Source of the DNA: Adineta ricciae
Taxonomy: Eukaryota > Rotifera > Eurotatoria > Adinetida > Adinetidae
Reading direction: 5' to 3'
Length of the DNA stretch: 64,000 nt
NCBI GenBank assembly: GCA_905250025.1
Contig: CAJNOJ010000312.1
Coordinates: 49,484 to 113,483 of the forward strand
Below, piece after piece: positions 38,268 through 49,200 of this stretch (position 1 is the stretch's first letter; every line of letters begins with the position of its first letter). Below the pieces are notes generated by a model. That model worked only from the letters and a program-made list of their open reading frames with translations, had not been told where the DNA came from and searched no databases. The position numbers were made by a program, and so were the translations under genes.

Positions 38268-40044
38268 ATGGAAGATATTCTTTCTCAACATCAAGTTTCG
38301 AATCGTACAATTAGTTTATCATCCATCGAGCTTTCTGAATGTATTTCTTCTTATAATGAAAACACAGGCAATAATGTTGGTGATGCACAGACGAAGATCA
38401 AGCTGAAGGAAAGACAAGCTTTGATACACAAACTTGACCTACGTTTATTGCCGATTCTCTCGTATGTTTTTTGACAGGTACAGAAAAGAAAAACAAACTT
38501 TATTCTCTTTAGAATCATCTACCTTCTGTCTTATTTGGATCGATCAAATATTGCCAATGCGAAAATAGGTGGTCTTGAACATGATATTCATTTAACTTCA
38601 ATTCAATATCAATGGTCCTTGTCAATATTCTTTTTCGGGTATGTACTTTTTGAAATTCCATCCAACATCATCCTGCGACGATGGCGACCGTCTCGGTGGA
38701 TCGCCTTGATAATGTTCAGTTGGGGTTCGTAGTTTCTCTCATCTCATTCCTTGATGACCAATCGATTTTAAAGGAACGATCGCAGTTTGTATGGCTGCTG
38801 TTTCGAACTTTATTGGTCTTCTCGTGTGTCGATTCTTACTCGGCGCTTTCGAAGCGGGTCTTTTTCCCGGTGTCATCTATTTCATGAGCCTTTGGTATCC
38901 GAGAAAAATGCAAGCTATTCGACTTGGCTTCTTTTGGTCGTTTTCCGCTTTAGCAGGCGCATTCGGTGGTTTAATAGCGTATGGCATCGGTCAAATCAAA
39001 TCATCAAAAATTGCACATTGGCAATTGATTTTCATTGTAATTTGCTTCAAAAAGTTTTTTAGTCGTTTTATGAGCTGATATTTAGATAGAAGGTTTTCCT
39101 ACTATTCTCATGTCGATCTGCTGTTACTTTTTCTTACCTGATTCCCCTGAACGCGCACGATTTCTGACTGTTGAACAACGTCAACTTGAAATAGAAATCT
39201 TAGCTGAAGATTCAGGAGCATCACATAGTCATTCATTTTCATGGTCGCAAGTCAAATCTGTCTATACCGATTGGAAAACGTACGTATACGCAATTATTTA
39301 CATTACAGGAACGACGGCACTACAAGGTGTCACGCTTTTTCTGCCTTCAATTATTGTCGGACTTGGAAAATGGACACCAGTTCAATCTCAACTAATGACT
39401 CTACCACCTTATGCAGTTGCGTTTGTTGTTACGCTTTCACTTTCCCGCAGTTCAGATTAGTAAATAATCTCTATTGGTTTTTCTTTCTATTTCTCAGATG
39501 ATTTTTATTGTAGTTTTGTTGAACGTTCATTTCATCTTGTTTTTACGAATCTTCTATCCATAGGTGGTTTTCTAATTCTTATGTTTGTTGAACGCAATCG
39601 ATACAGCATGCTCTATTTTGGTGTCATTCTCCTAACAGCAGGTGTCTATGCAAATGTTAGTTTGAAGATTGCGTGGTTCAATAATAATTTGTAAGTTTTT
39701 CAACGTTTTCCTATTCCTATAAGCATCAATCTCGTGATAGCGCTTCTTTGACACGACGTGCTGTTGCTTCTGCTACTATCGTCTCTATTGGCACAATCGG
39801 CGGTGCTGTTGCCGGTCAAATTTATCAAGAAAAGCAGAAGCCACAGTATTTCTTAGGGAATTCGATTTCCTTAGGTTGTATTGTCGTACAAACGATTCTT
39901 GTCTTGTCACTTCGATTTATTTTCATTTATGAAAATCGACGTCGAGGAAGATTTACAAAAGAGCAAATTGAACGGCAAATCCAACGATACGGTGGAAATG
40001 ACTTGATCGGAGATCGTCATCCAGATTTTCGATATACTTTATAA
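38268..40044 (+). CDS. MFS permease of the Dal5/TNA1 (anion:cation symporter) type, version 1
   Basis: Six exons: 38268-38461, 38513-38724, 38774-39036, 39086 to about 39450, about 39498-39690 and about 39750-40044. The boundary after exon 4 is uncertain: the best fit uses a GTTCAG donor, and exon 2 also ends at a GTTCGT donor. Diagnostic pieces: YLDRSNIANAKIGGL, FFFGYVLFEIPSNI, CRFLLGAFEAGLFPGVIYF, WYPRKMQAIRLGFF, YFFLPDSPERARFL and a twelve-helix layout. Family members import nicotinate, allantoate, pantothenate or similar anions and are common in fungi and bacteria. The six-exon structure with 50 nt introns argues it is resident in the host genome. Origin by transfer is an inference. Confidence 0.75.
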
Positions 40045-40266
40045 CTGTATAGACTTATAATAATCTCAGCTCATCATACTAAAATCAGCTTGAAAACGTT
40101 TCTTTTGTAAATTTTCATTTATGTACTCTAACTGGACCCATTTCACATAGACTACCTATTATATCGAGAGCGCAAGGTGTCATGAATTCTTGATTAAAAA
40201 GAAAGAAAACGCACAATGCCATTGTTCATAGAAAACAAAAGATCAATGGTTGACTGCAAATGTCTT

Positions 40267-41100
40267 TCAATTACCAGCTTTCGCTGGACCTCCGAATCGT
40301 TTCTTAACATATTTTCTTATTGGACATTTAATCGATAGAAATCCATCTTCACATTGGAAATCTGCTTGATTACCATCAATATCATCCTTAACAGAAACTA
40401 ATAATTCAAATGAGCCAATTGGATATTGTTCTTGATCAGCAACTGATTGACAACATGCGTCTGGGGGTTCTGAACGCTCACCTCGAATAATGGCAACATC
40501 TCTTTCCATTTCAACAGTTAAATTATCTTGATTAAATCCTGCTAACACAACTATGATGTTCAGATGATCATTAGTCTTGTACAGGCGATAACGAGGCTGC
40601 CATTTTTCAGTACCAGCTGATACTATTCCGACCAAATAACCACGTTGGTCATATAGTAACCGGGGTACAACAGAGAAAGATGGGGTATGTTCTTTACGTT
40701 CTTCGAATGATTTTTCCCGCAGCTCGGAAAGTACAATATATGATTCAGTTAGATGCTTCACAGCTTGTATTTTTGATGGATCGGCATCCAAGCCATTGCT
40801 AGACGAAAGCAACAGTGGGAGTCTTTTATTGATGTGAACTAAGACTTCGTCGAAAATACAGACGTTTCGTCTTTTCGGTAAATCTGCTTGTAAAATAGCC
40901 ATTAAACTGTCCAGTGTTTGTTCATTCCACTTGTCTGCAGCAGTAGACTCATCCTTCGCCATGATAAAATGACGTATCGTTATTTGATTGAATGTAGAGC
41001 AATACATTCTAAGTTCTTTGTCATCCGAATCAGTTCGTTGATGTATAGTGGTGAATTTGGCTCCCAAAATACCTTCGATTTCTTTGTGTATAACAGTATC
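40267..41100 (-). CDS. Hsp20/alpha-crystallin-like protein, 5' end missing (version 1)
   Basis: The frame is open from the n at 41101 to the stop at 40267 (about 277 residues) and has no clear start, so the N terminus lies beyond the contig end. The C-terminal third fits an alpha-crystallin domain: YRLYKTNDHLNIIVVLAGF, NLTVEMERDVAIIRGER, then GSFELLVSV and DFQCEDGFLSIKCPIRK. The N-terminal part (IHQRTDSDDKELRMYC) is not typical of small heat-shock proteins and suggests a larger fusion. Likely a chaperone-like binding module. It is convergent with the MFS gene, 222 bp away. The other version is dead. Confidence 0.6.
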   Translation of the reverse strand, partial: DTVIHKEIEGILGAKFTTIHQRTDSDDKELRMYCSTFNQITIRHFIMAKDESTAADKWNEQTLDSLMAILQADLPKRRNVCIFDEVLVHINKRLPLLLSSSNGLDADPSKIQAVKHLTESYIVLSELREKSFEERKEHTPSFSVVPRLLYDQRGYLVGIVSAGTEKWQPRYRLYKTNDHLNIIVVLAGFNQDNLTVEMERDVAIIRGERSEPPDACCQSVADQEQYPIGSFELLVSVKDDIDGNQADFQCEDGFLSIKCPIRKYVKKRFGGPAKAGN

Positions 41101-41101
41101 N

Positions 41102-41344
41102 CCATATATTGGAATCTCCAGCGGTAATCGCTGCCTCCTGCAGTGCTGTAAAAGTGAACTTTTTATTATTTTTGATGGTATTGATCAAGTAGTTCTTTCC
41201 ACAAACAGCCGAATCATCCCATTCATTGCCGTTGTTGAACATGGCATAGCGATTTCTAAATAATTGACGAAGTAGAGGGCATGAACGCGCAACTAAGAGT
41301 TCTATTTTGAAATAATTTCGAACGTTTGCGGGAATGTTGGTCAT
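41102..41344 (-). CDS. N-terminal fragment of the HEPN-TPR-Sel1-MYND protein (other version)
   Basis: Encodes the first 80 or so residues (MTNIPANVRNYFKIE ...) of the gene starting at 36867, with Pro for Ser and a few other changes. Cut by the n at 41101. Confidence 0.75.
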
Positions 41345-42024
41345 TTGACGAAGTACTTATATCTTCGATACGCGTGTAGCTCTTTATAATTCTGAAAACT
41401 TTACACTTGATTATTTACGCAAGAATATTTCGTTATCTATATATTCTTCTTGAGATAACTGTTATAACGATATCGCTTTGTCTACATATAGACGGCCAAT
41501 CAACATCGATACATTTTACGATCGCAAAAACCGATACTTGTGTTTTCTCTTTGGCCGCGTTCTAGGCTTTTTCTGGAGTCATATGATGTCATACAGAAAA
41601 ATTAATCGAGAACGTGTCTGTAAAGCACATGATCGACAGAGGTCGCTCTTCCAAATAACTTTGTATAGAATTAGTTTTACTTTACACAAAGCATTTATCG
41701 TCACAAATGTTTCATGAGAGAGAGAGAGAACGAATATAGGTTTTTTTTCTGGAGGCTTCTATTTACGAGGTTGAAAAATGTATTGATTCAAATAACTTAT
41801 TTCTCTTTTATATCATATTTAACACCTCGTAGACTTCATCTTTGCTTTGAAAAAAAGATCGATCGAGGTGACAAAGAAAAAGCATATACAGACACTGATT
41901 ATCACCTCGAGACATTAAACATCTTTTTTCTTTTTTTCGTTCGCTTCGGTTCAATTAACACGGTTGTTTTTCGTTGAAAACACTTGCTAACCTACGATTA
42001 CTTACTCTCAAAGATTTCTTCATC
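41345..42024. other. Spacer between HEPN-TPR and MFS genes, other version
   Basis: Matches 36868-38267 except for the missing tandem-repeat block. Contains a short GA-rich run near 41720. No gene. Confidence 0.4.
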
Positions 42025-43802
42025 ATGGAAGATATTCTTTCTCAACGTCAAAGTTCGAGTCGTGCAATTAATTTATCATCCATCGAGCTTTCTGAATGTG
42101 TTTCTTCTTATAATGAAGACACGGGTAGTAATGTTAGTGGCGCACAGACGAAGATCAAGCTGATGGCAAGACAAGCTTTGATACACAAACTTGACCTACG
42201 TTTATTGCCGATTCTCTCGTACGTTGCTTGACAGTTTAAAATAGAGAAAGATGAACATCTATTTTTTAGAATCATCTACCTGCTATCTTACTTGGATCGA
42301 TCAAATATTGCCAATGCGAAAATAGGTGGCCTTGAACATGATATTCATTTAACTTCAGTCCAATATCAATGGTCTTTATCGATATTCTTTTTCGGATATG
42401 TGCTCTTTGAAATTCCGTCCAACATCATCTTGCGACGATGGCGACCGTCCCGATGGATCGCCTTGATCATGTTCAGTTGGGGTTCGTAGTTTGTCTCATC
42501 TTATTCATTGATTATCAATCGATTTTAAAGGAACGATCGCAGTTTGTATGGCTGCTGTTTCGAACTTCATTGGTCTTCTCGTGTGTCGATTCTTACTCGG
42601 CGCTTTCGAAGCGGGTCTTTTTCCCGGTGTCATCTATTTCATGAGCCTTTGGTATCCGAGAAAGATGCAAGCCATTCGACTTGGCTTCTTTTGGTCGTTT
42701 TCCGCTTTAGCAGGCGCATTCGGTGGTTTAATAGCGTATGGCATCGGTCAAATCAAATCATCAAAAATTGCACATTGGCAATTGATTTTCATTGTAATTT
42801 GCTTCAAAAAGTTTTTTAGTCGTTTTATGAGCTGATATTTAGATAGAAGGTTTTCCTACTATTCTCATGTCGATCTGCTGTTACTTTTTCTTACCTGATT
42901 CCCCTGAACGCGCACGATTTCTGACTGTTGAACAACGTCAACTTGAAATAGAAATCTTAGCTGAAGATTCAGGAGCATCACATAGTCATTCATTTTCATG
43001 GTCGCAAGTCAAATCTGTCTATACCGATTGGAAAACGTACGTATACGCAATTATTTACATTACAGGAACGACGGCACTACAAGGTGTCACGCTTTTTCTG
43101 CCTTCAATTATTGTCGGACTTGGAAAATGGACACCAGTTCAATCTCAACTAATGACTCTACCACCTTATGCAGTTGCGTTTGTTGTTACGCTTTCACTTT
43201 CCCGCAGTTCAGATTAGTAAATAATCTCTATTGGTTTTTCTTTCTATTTCTCAGATGATTTTTATTGTAGTTTTGTTGAACGTTCATTTCATCTTGTTTT
43301 TACGAATCTTCTATCCATAGGTGGTTTTCTAATTCTTATGTTTGTTGAACGCAATCGATACAGCATGCTCTATTTTGGTGTCATTCTCCTAACAGCAGGT
43401 GTCTATGCAAATGTTAGTTTGAAGATTGCGTGGTTCAATAATAATTTGTAAGTTCTTTCACTATTCTCCTATTCTTATCAACATCAATCTCATGATAGCG
43501 CTTCTCTAACGCGACGTGCTGTTGCTTCTGCTACTATCGTCTCTATTGGTACAATTGGCGGTGCTGTTGCCGGGCAAATTTATCAAGATAAGCAGAAGCC
43601 ACAGTATTTCTTAGGGAATTCGATTTCCTTAGGTTGTATCGTCGTACAAACGATTCTTGTCTTGTCACTTCGATTTATCTTCATTTATGAAAATCGACGT
43701 CGAGGAAGATTTACAAAAGAGCAAATTGAACGACAAATCGAACGATATGGTGGCAATGACTTGGTTGGAGATCGTCATCCAGATTTTCGATATACTTTAT
43801 AA
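42025..43802 (+). CDS. MFS permease of the Dal5/TNA1 type, version 2
   Basis: Same six-exon layout as 38268-40044. Exons 1, 2 and 6 and the introns beside them differ by a few percent, while about 42676-43455, covering the end of exon 3 to exon 5 with three introns, is identical to version 1. The N-terminal tail is the most variable part. No frame-breaking change found, so both versions are probably active. Confidence 0.75.
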
Positions 43803-44025
43803 CTGTATAGACTTACAAAAATCTCAGCTCATCATATTAAAAAAACAGTTTGAAATCGTTTCTTTTGTAAATTTTCATTTATATACTCTAGCTGGACCCA
43901 TTTCACATAGACTACCTATATATCGAGAGCGGAAGTTGTCATAAATTCTAGATTAAAAAGAACGAAAGCGCGTAATGTCATTGTTCGTAGAAAACAAAAG
44001 ATCAGTGTTTGACTGCAAATGTCTT

Positions 44026-44850
44026 TCAATTATCGGCTTTCGCTGGACCTCCAAATCGTTTCTTAACATATTTCCTTATTGGACATTTAATCGATAGAAA
44101 TCCATCTACACATTGGAAATCTGCTTGATTACCATCAATGTCATCTTTAACAGAAACTAATAATTCAAATGAGCCAATTGGATATTGTTCTTGATCAGCA
44201 ACTGATTGACAACATGCGTCTGGGGGTTATGAGCGCTCACCTCGAATAATGGCAACATCTCTTTCCATTTCAACAGTTAAATTGGTTTGATTAAATCCTG
44301 CTAACTCAACTATGATGATCATTAGTCTTGTACAGGCGATAGCGTGGCTGCCATTTTTCAGTACCAGCTGATACTATTCCAACCAAATAACCACGTTGGT
44401 CATACAGTAACCGGGGTACAACAGAGATAGATGGCGTATGTTGTTTACGTTCTCCAATGATTTTTCCCGCAGTTCCGAAAGTACAATATATGATTCAGTT
44501 AAATGTTTCACAGCTTGTATTTTTGATGGATCGGCATCTACACTATTGCTAGACGAAAGTAATAGTGGAAGTCTTTTGTTGATGTGAAATAAGACTTCGT
44601 CGCAAATACAAACGTCTCGTCTTCTTGGCAAATCTGCTTGTAAAATAGCCATTAAACTGTCCAGTGTTTGTTCATTCCACTTGTCTGCAGCAGTAGACTC
44701 ATCCTTCGCCATGATAAAATGACGTATCGTTATTTGATTGAATGTAGAGCAATACATTCTAAGTTCTTTGTCATCCGAATCAGTTCGTTGATGTATAGTG
44801 GTGAATTTGGCTCCCAAAATACCTTCGATTTCTTTGTGTATAACAGTGTC
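44026..44850 (-). pseudogene. Hsp20-like gene, inactivated version
   Basis: Homologous to 40267-41100. Deletions near 44445-44460 shift the frame after SELREKS, and a GAA to TAA change at about 44228-44230 adds a stop in the middle of the crystallin-like domain. A further short deletion near 44315 removes a few bases. The C-terminal codons otherwise remain similar, so the loss looks recent. Confidence 0.65.
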
Positions 44851-44851
44851 N

Positions 44852-45436
44852 GAAATCCCTTGAATCTTCGATAGTTCGTATGACTAGTCATTAGGGCTGT
44901 ACCCCACTGGAAAACATTTTTGGAAATCCTGTATATGCGCCGTCGGAACTCAAAGGTTTAACACACTCAGCAACACCGAACGTTACTGAAATTGAATGCA
45001 TCAATCCAAAGTATTCATATGAGGCAATGGATATTGAAACGAATCATGTAGCTGAACAAGTGAATGAAAACGATGATACAACATTAGCTAATTCACCTAA
45101 CGCGCCCATTCGCTAGCGAGCAACAGCATCTTATCTATCAAATGCTAATAAATGAATCAAAGTACATAGTGAGTACCTACAAGATCTATCTTCGAACTAG
45201 CCCATTAGTTAAATTACCAATTGTATCTGAGAAAATGGCTGCTTTGAAAATCAACAAATTGAATGAAGTTTCGATAATTACTGTATCAAAACTTTGTTCG
45301 TAGCGCTGCAAATGGAGTAACCTGCGCATGCAAACCTGAATGTAAAACCAAGCAATGTGCTTGTAAAAAGAACAATGTATTTTGCTCGACAAAACGTCAC
45401 AAGGATGGTTCTCGTTGTGTAAATCAAGAAAAGTAA
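44852..45436 (+). pseudogene. Remnant of a transposon protein with a C-terminal Cys-rich tail
   Basis: Two degenerate frames. The first runs through YAPSELKGLTHSATPNVTE to a stop near 45116. The second (QQHLIYQMLINESKY ... NEVSIITVSKLCS) needs one frameshift near 45300 to reach the Cys-rich tail CACKPECKTKQCACKK ... CVNQEK ending at 45434-45436. This tail resembles the C terminus of KRBA2-like integrase-derived transposon proteins. The 5' part is lost at the n of 44851. Confidence 0.45.
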
Positions 45437-45619
45437 AAACTAATTATTGCAAGATTTACATGCATATCTTTCGTTCTGAAATTCATTACAATTCTCTTTT
45501 TATTTCCTTGACTGAATACTCTATATTGTAGGAATCAAAATTTCATTTATTGCATTACCTATGGTTTCATTCTATAGAGACAAATATCTGTATCTTACAT
45601 TGGCCTAGATCCGAGATTG

Positions 45620-47096
45620 CCCACGAAAAAATTTTAAGACATATACCGCTAGTCTCCGCGGTTTTTTCATAATGGTTGCGGTTATATCGTTGAACGTCGC
45701 GGTGTTGAAAAGAAACCGCGGTTAACAACGGTGTGGTGCACCGCAGCATAAATATATCGCGGTATGTTCAAAACAAACCTCAACGTGATCACTGTTCAAG
45801 ACCGCCGTTTCGAACATGCGCGATGAAAAGTAGGTTAGCAGTGGTATTTGAGAGGCACCATCTTCCACAAGTTTATATTCTGCGAGCTTCTCATTGTGAA
45901 CCGCGAAAATAGTTAAAAATATTGATCGGATTTCAGTAAAAGACAACCACTTATCATAATCTAATGATATAGTTGAAACTCAGACGTAGACCTTCACTAC
46001 AAAAAATCTGTGGTGAGAATAAACCCATCAAAAGGATTTATCAAACTGATCAATTCTTTGAGATACGTTTTTTCCCTTTATTAGCATCATAAATCTTTTG
46101 ATGTGCTCTTAAACGTTTATTAGATTGCAACATATAAAATACCTTTTCGAGTAGATCACGAGAGCAGGTATATCAAAAGGTTTATGACACTAATAAAGGG
46201 AAAAACATATCTTAAAGAATCGACCAATTTGATAAATCGTTGTGGAAGGTTTATTATTCACCACAGATTTTTTTTAGTATTGAACAAATCTTTTTTGATG
46301 AATACATTTGAGATACGTGTAATAAATACAATATGGGTTGTTTTCTCAAAATATAGATTTACAGATGTAATAAATTATGATCTTTCAGATCGTTAGACCA
46401 TTTAATAACCCGCAGTATCACGATCAATCAACTAAACGATTCTAATAAATGAATGTTTTTCTTCTAAGTGTAATATTCATAAAGGTAGATTATTTATTTA
46501 AACATCACTGACCATAAGTATAGGCGATAAGTAGAAGTCTTCCAGCTAGATAGTACATAGTTTATCGTCGATGCCAGTATCTCGAGAAGTTTGAAAAATT
46601 GTGAAGTTATTAGACGCCTCTAGTATTCGTGAAACTCATATAAATCCACCAGTAAATGAAACGTATCGATCGAAATCAGAAAGTTTCTTGATACAGATAA
46701 GATAGATCATCTCATTCAATCTTAGTATGAATATCATCAGATGGTTCAATGGAATTAGTGGACTACAGTCATAAGGTAAGCCGCTCGAATCTAACTAAAG
46801 GAATAAGAACAAAAAATAGGAAGTGGTATCTAATCAGCTGACCGAGGTGTGATATGATCGTATAGAGATAGTAGATGATAATGAGATCCATGGCAAATAT
46901 GATATACCACCATGATGGTGAATTACGTTTTTTTCGAAAAACCATTAATAACCGCGGTAGTATCAAACCGCGGTTTCGGCGGGTGCGAGAAAACCTAATA
47001 AAAGGTCTGACTTTCGCGGTTCAATAAAACCGCTGACACCAACGTCCTGGCGCACCGTGATATATCGCGGTTTCCATCGAAGAATTTTTTCGTGGG
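45620..47096. mobile_element. Non-autonomous DNA transposon with terminal inverted repeats
   Basis: The left end begins CCCACGAAAAAATT at 45620 and the right end is its reverse complement ending at 47096. Inside both ends are many GCGGTT/AACCGC motifs, as subterminal repeats (45650-45770 and 46950-47075). No transposase frame is present. I could not find a clear target duplication, so the superfamily is open. Confidence 0.6.
45998..46276. mobile_element. Nested palindromic MITE with TA flanks
   Basis: Arms of about 115 bp (left from 46000, right ending 46274) pair with each other over a loop of about 50 bp; each starts AAAAAATCTGTGGTGA. Both ends are bordered by TA (45998-45999 and 46275-46276), which fits Tc1/mariner-type insertion inside the larger element. 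Confidence 0.6.
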
Positions 47097-47133
47097 TGGA
47101 CGCTGACATATATATACATTTAATCAATTGAAA

Positions 47134-47612
47134 ATGTCTCAACGGACTGTGTTTGGCATACCGATTGCATTATGTCTCATTTGGATTGAAGTATTTTATT
47201 GTTTTGATGGAAATATTGATGGTATTGTTCGCGCACCAAAATCCCAACTTTGTAATACATATAATAATAACGCCCCATAGCCTTTTAAATCCGTTGGAGT
47301 CGGTCGCGTTATCATTACCATTTATTCCCACATGGAGCCGGGTTTTATACTATTTTCCCATCATTATTCATGCTTTTATTGGGTTTAAGGGCGATTAGAA
47401 ATGTTCATCATCGACTAATAACGTGTGTAGCTAATGTAAAAGATTGTCAGCTAACTCTAATGCTTATTGCTCAAGTTTTATTATGTGAAATCTTATCATT
47501 ACCAATAGCAATTCAAAGAATTTATTCATATGCTATGTTACTATTGGTGAAACTAAAAGTTTACGACGTACTTAAATCGAAAGCTTTATTCTTGATGTTG
47601 GTAATTATGTAG
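47134..47612 (+). pseudogene. GPCR pseudogene fragment
   Basis: Three frames in succession show pieces of a bdelloid-type receptor: a TM4-like IPIALCLIWIEVFY at 47134, an extracellular-loop-like QLCNTYNNNAP, a membrane segment, then RNVHHRLITCVANVKDCQ and LTLMLIAQVLLCEILSLPIA (loop 3 and TM6). At least two frameshifts separate them and TM1-3 are absent. Similar to, but not a copy of, the GPCR at 12146. Confidence 0.45.
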
Positions 47613-48307
47613 CATATACAATACAATAACATCATTTTAGATGTTCACATCAACAGGTTCATTATTTCTGAGTGCTTTTTCTGTTGAATGAAAATCTAGT
47701 AAAACGAAAAGTTTAGATTATTTTGAATAAATTTTGCTTGTGAGAAAGTCACATGAAAGTTATATCAAGAAAGTAAAAAGGCGTACACTTGAATCTTTTT
47801 TTCAAGTTTTTCAAAGACGAATAAAAGAACTTAGTTATGTTGGTTCGGTGTAATAAATACAGATACTTTTGAAATTCATCCAAATCCCTCTTATTTACAT
47901 GGCATTTTCTTTATTATCAAATATTATTTTCCTTTCAAAAGTTGTCTGCAATGATTTTCTATCAACTATCATGTTAATTCATGAATATTCGTACATCTAA
48001 AAGTAGATGGGAAAAGTGAGCGACATACTAATTGTGAGTCACAATTTGAGACACGTGGAAATTAAAGTTACTATTGATGTGAATATGTGCTAATAAATGT
48101 TCGACCGACCGAACGAACGAAATATGTGTGCTCTGTCATCCGTGGCAATCTTTCTCTTCTTGTCTTGCATCAAGCAAAAAGAAAACATATTCATGATGAT
48201 CACATCAAGTTTTAGTTACCTAACATCATCCGTTTTGTCGACATAAGCGTAACGATATTTTCGAGAATTAGACTGGAGACATCTCAGTATTAATCCACCT
48301 ATTCAAA
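47613..48307. other. Intergenic region before the ADP-ribosyltransferase gene
   Basis: AT-rich, no gene. It should hold the promoter of the gene at 48308. Confidence 0.4.
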
Positions 48308-49200
48308 ATGGAATATACACAACACACGACAAATCGATTTGTTGATATCAAGTTTTATGAAGAAAAACTTTCACCTGTATGTGGTTATTGGAATGAGAAA
48401 CTCATACCACTCGAAGAGGCCCTGAAGTTCCTTAGGTCTCGTATGAACGAACTACAGAAAAATATTGAAACGGCCAAAAACGATTGTCATTTTCCATCAG
48501 AGCATGGCCTTACTCATGATGAATCAGCAGCTCTGTTTTTATACGCAACGGAAGAAAACGTCAATAGTTTGAACAGAATGTTGAATCAAACATTGCGATC
48601 GAGCGATCGTTCTAGTGTGAAACCTTGGTTTCCTTACCTTAAACTGCTTGATACGGCTGTCGCTAAATTACCTTCCGTTAGAAAAAATGTTTGGCGAGCA
48701 GTAATTAACGATGTCGATCGAGATTTCAAGAAAGGTGAAGAGTTTACATGGTGGACTGTGACATCATGCTCATTATCAATGGATACTGTTGCAAACCATT
48801 TATCTTCTGAATCAAAAATAACTCTGATCTTGATTGAAGCTATACATGGAAAATATATTTCTGGCTATACAAAACATCCTGATGAAAGTGAAGTGTTACT
48901 AATGCCTGGTACTGAATTACGTGTCGTATCGGATTCATTGGATTATTCAGACAGTATCAAGATTATACATTTAATGGAAATAAGTGAAGATAATGATGAA
49001 CAGCTGCCATCAGCTATGGCTATTATGAAAGCATCATCGCAAACTGAGGGTAAAATATACATATGAGAAGATATTTGCAATAAAGTTTCTTCCTAAATAT
49101 CTCTATCTTTCTTTCAGGATCTCAAGAGCAACAACGGCAATCACATAAATCGGGACTTATTTGCGGAGGTCGCCCTTTGACCTATTCCATTTGTACATGA
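48308..49200 (+). CDS. Arginine-type (R-S-E) mono-ADP-ribosyltransferase
   Basis: Exon 1 is 48308-49049 and exon 2 is 49118-49200, with a G/GTAAAA donor and a TTTCAG acceptor; splicing replaces the apparent tail KIYI with SQEQQRQSHKSGL. About 274 residues. The fold signature is present: Arg in VWRAV (about residue 136), the S-x-S motif in TSCSLS after EEFTWW, and the E-x-E motif in DESEVLLMPG. The enzyme would move ADP-ribose from NAD to arginine side chains. No signal peptide or GPI tail is visible, so it is probably cytosolic. Bdelloids carry many members of this animal-type family. Confidence 0.78.

Larger units (their letters stand above)
36625..44850. repeat. Third duplicated block: two bubble arms in series
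   Basis: 36625-41100 and 41102-44850 begin and end at homologous bases. Gene order is the same in both arms: start of the HEPN-TPR gene, MFS permease, Hsp20-like gene. Confidence 0.88.
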
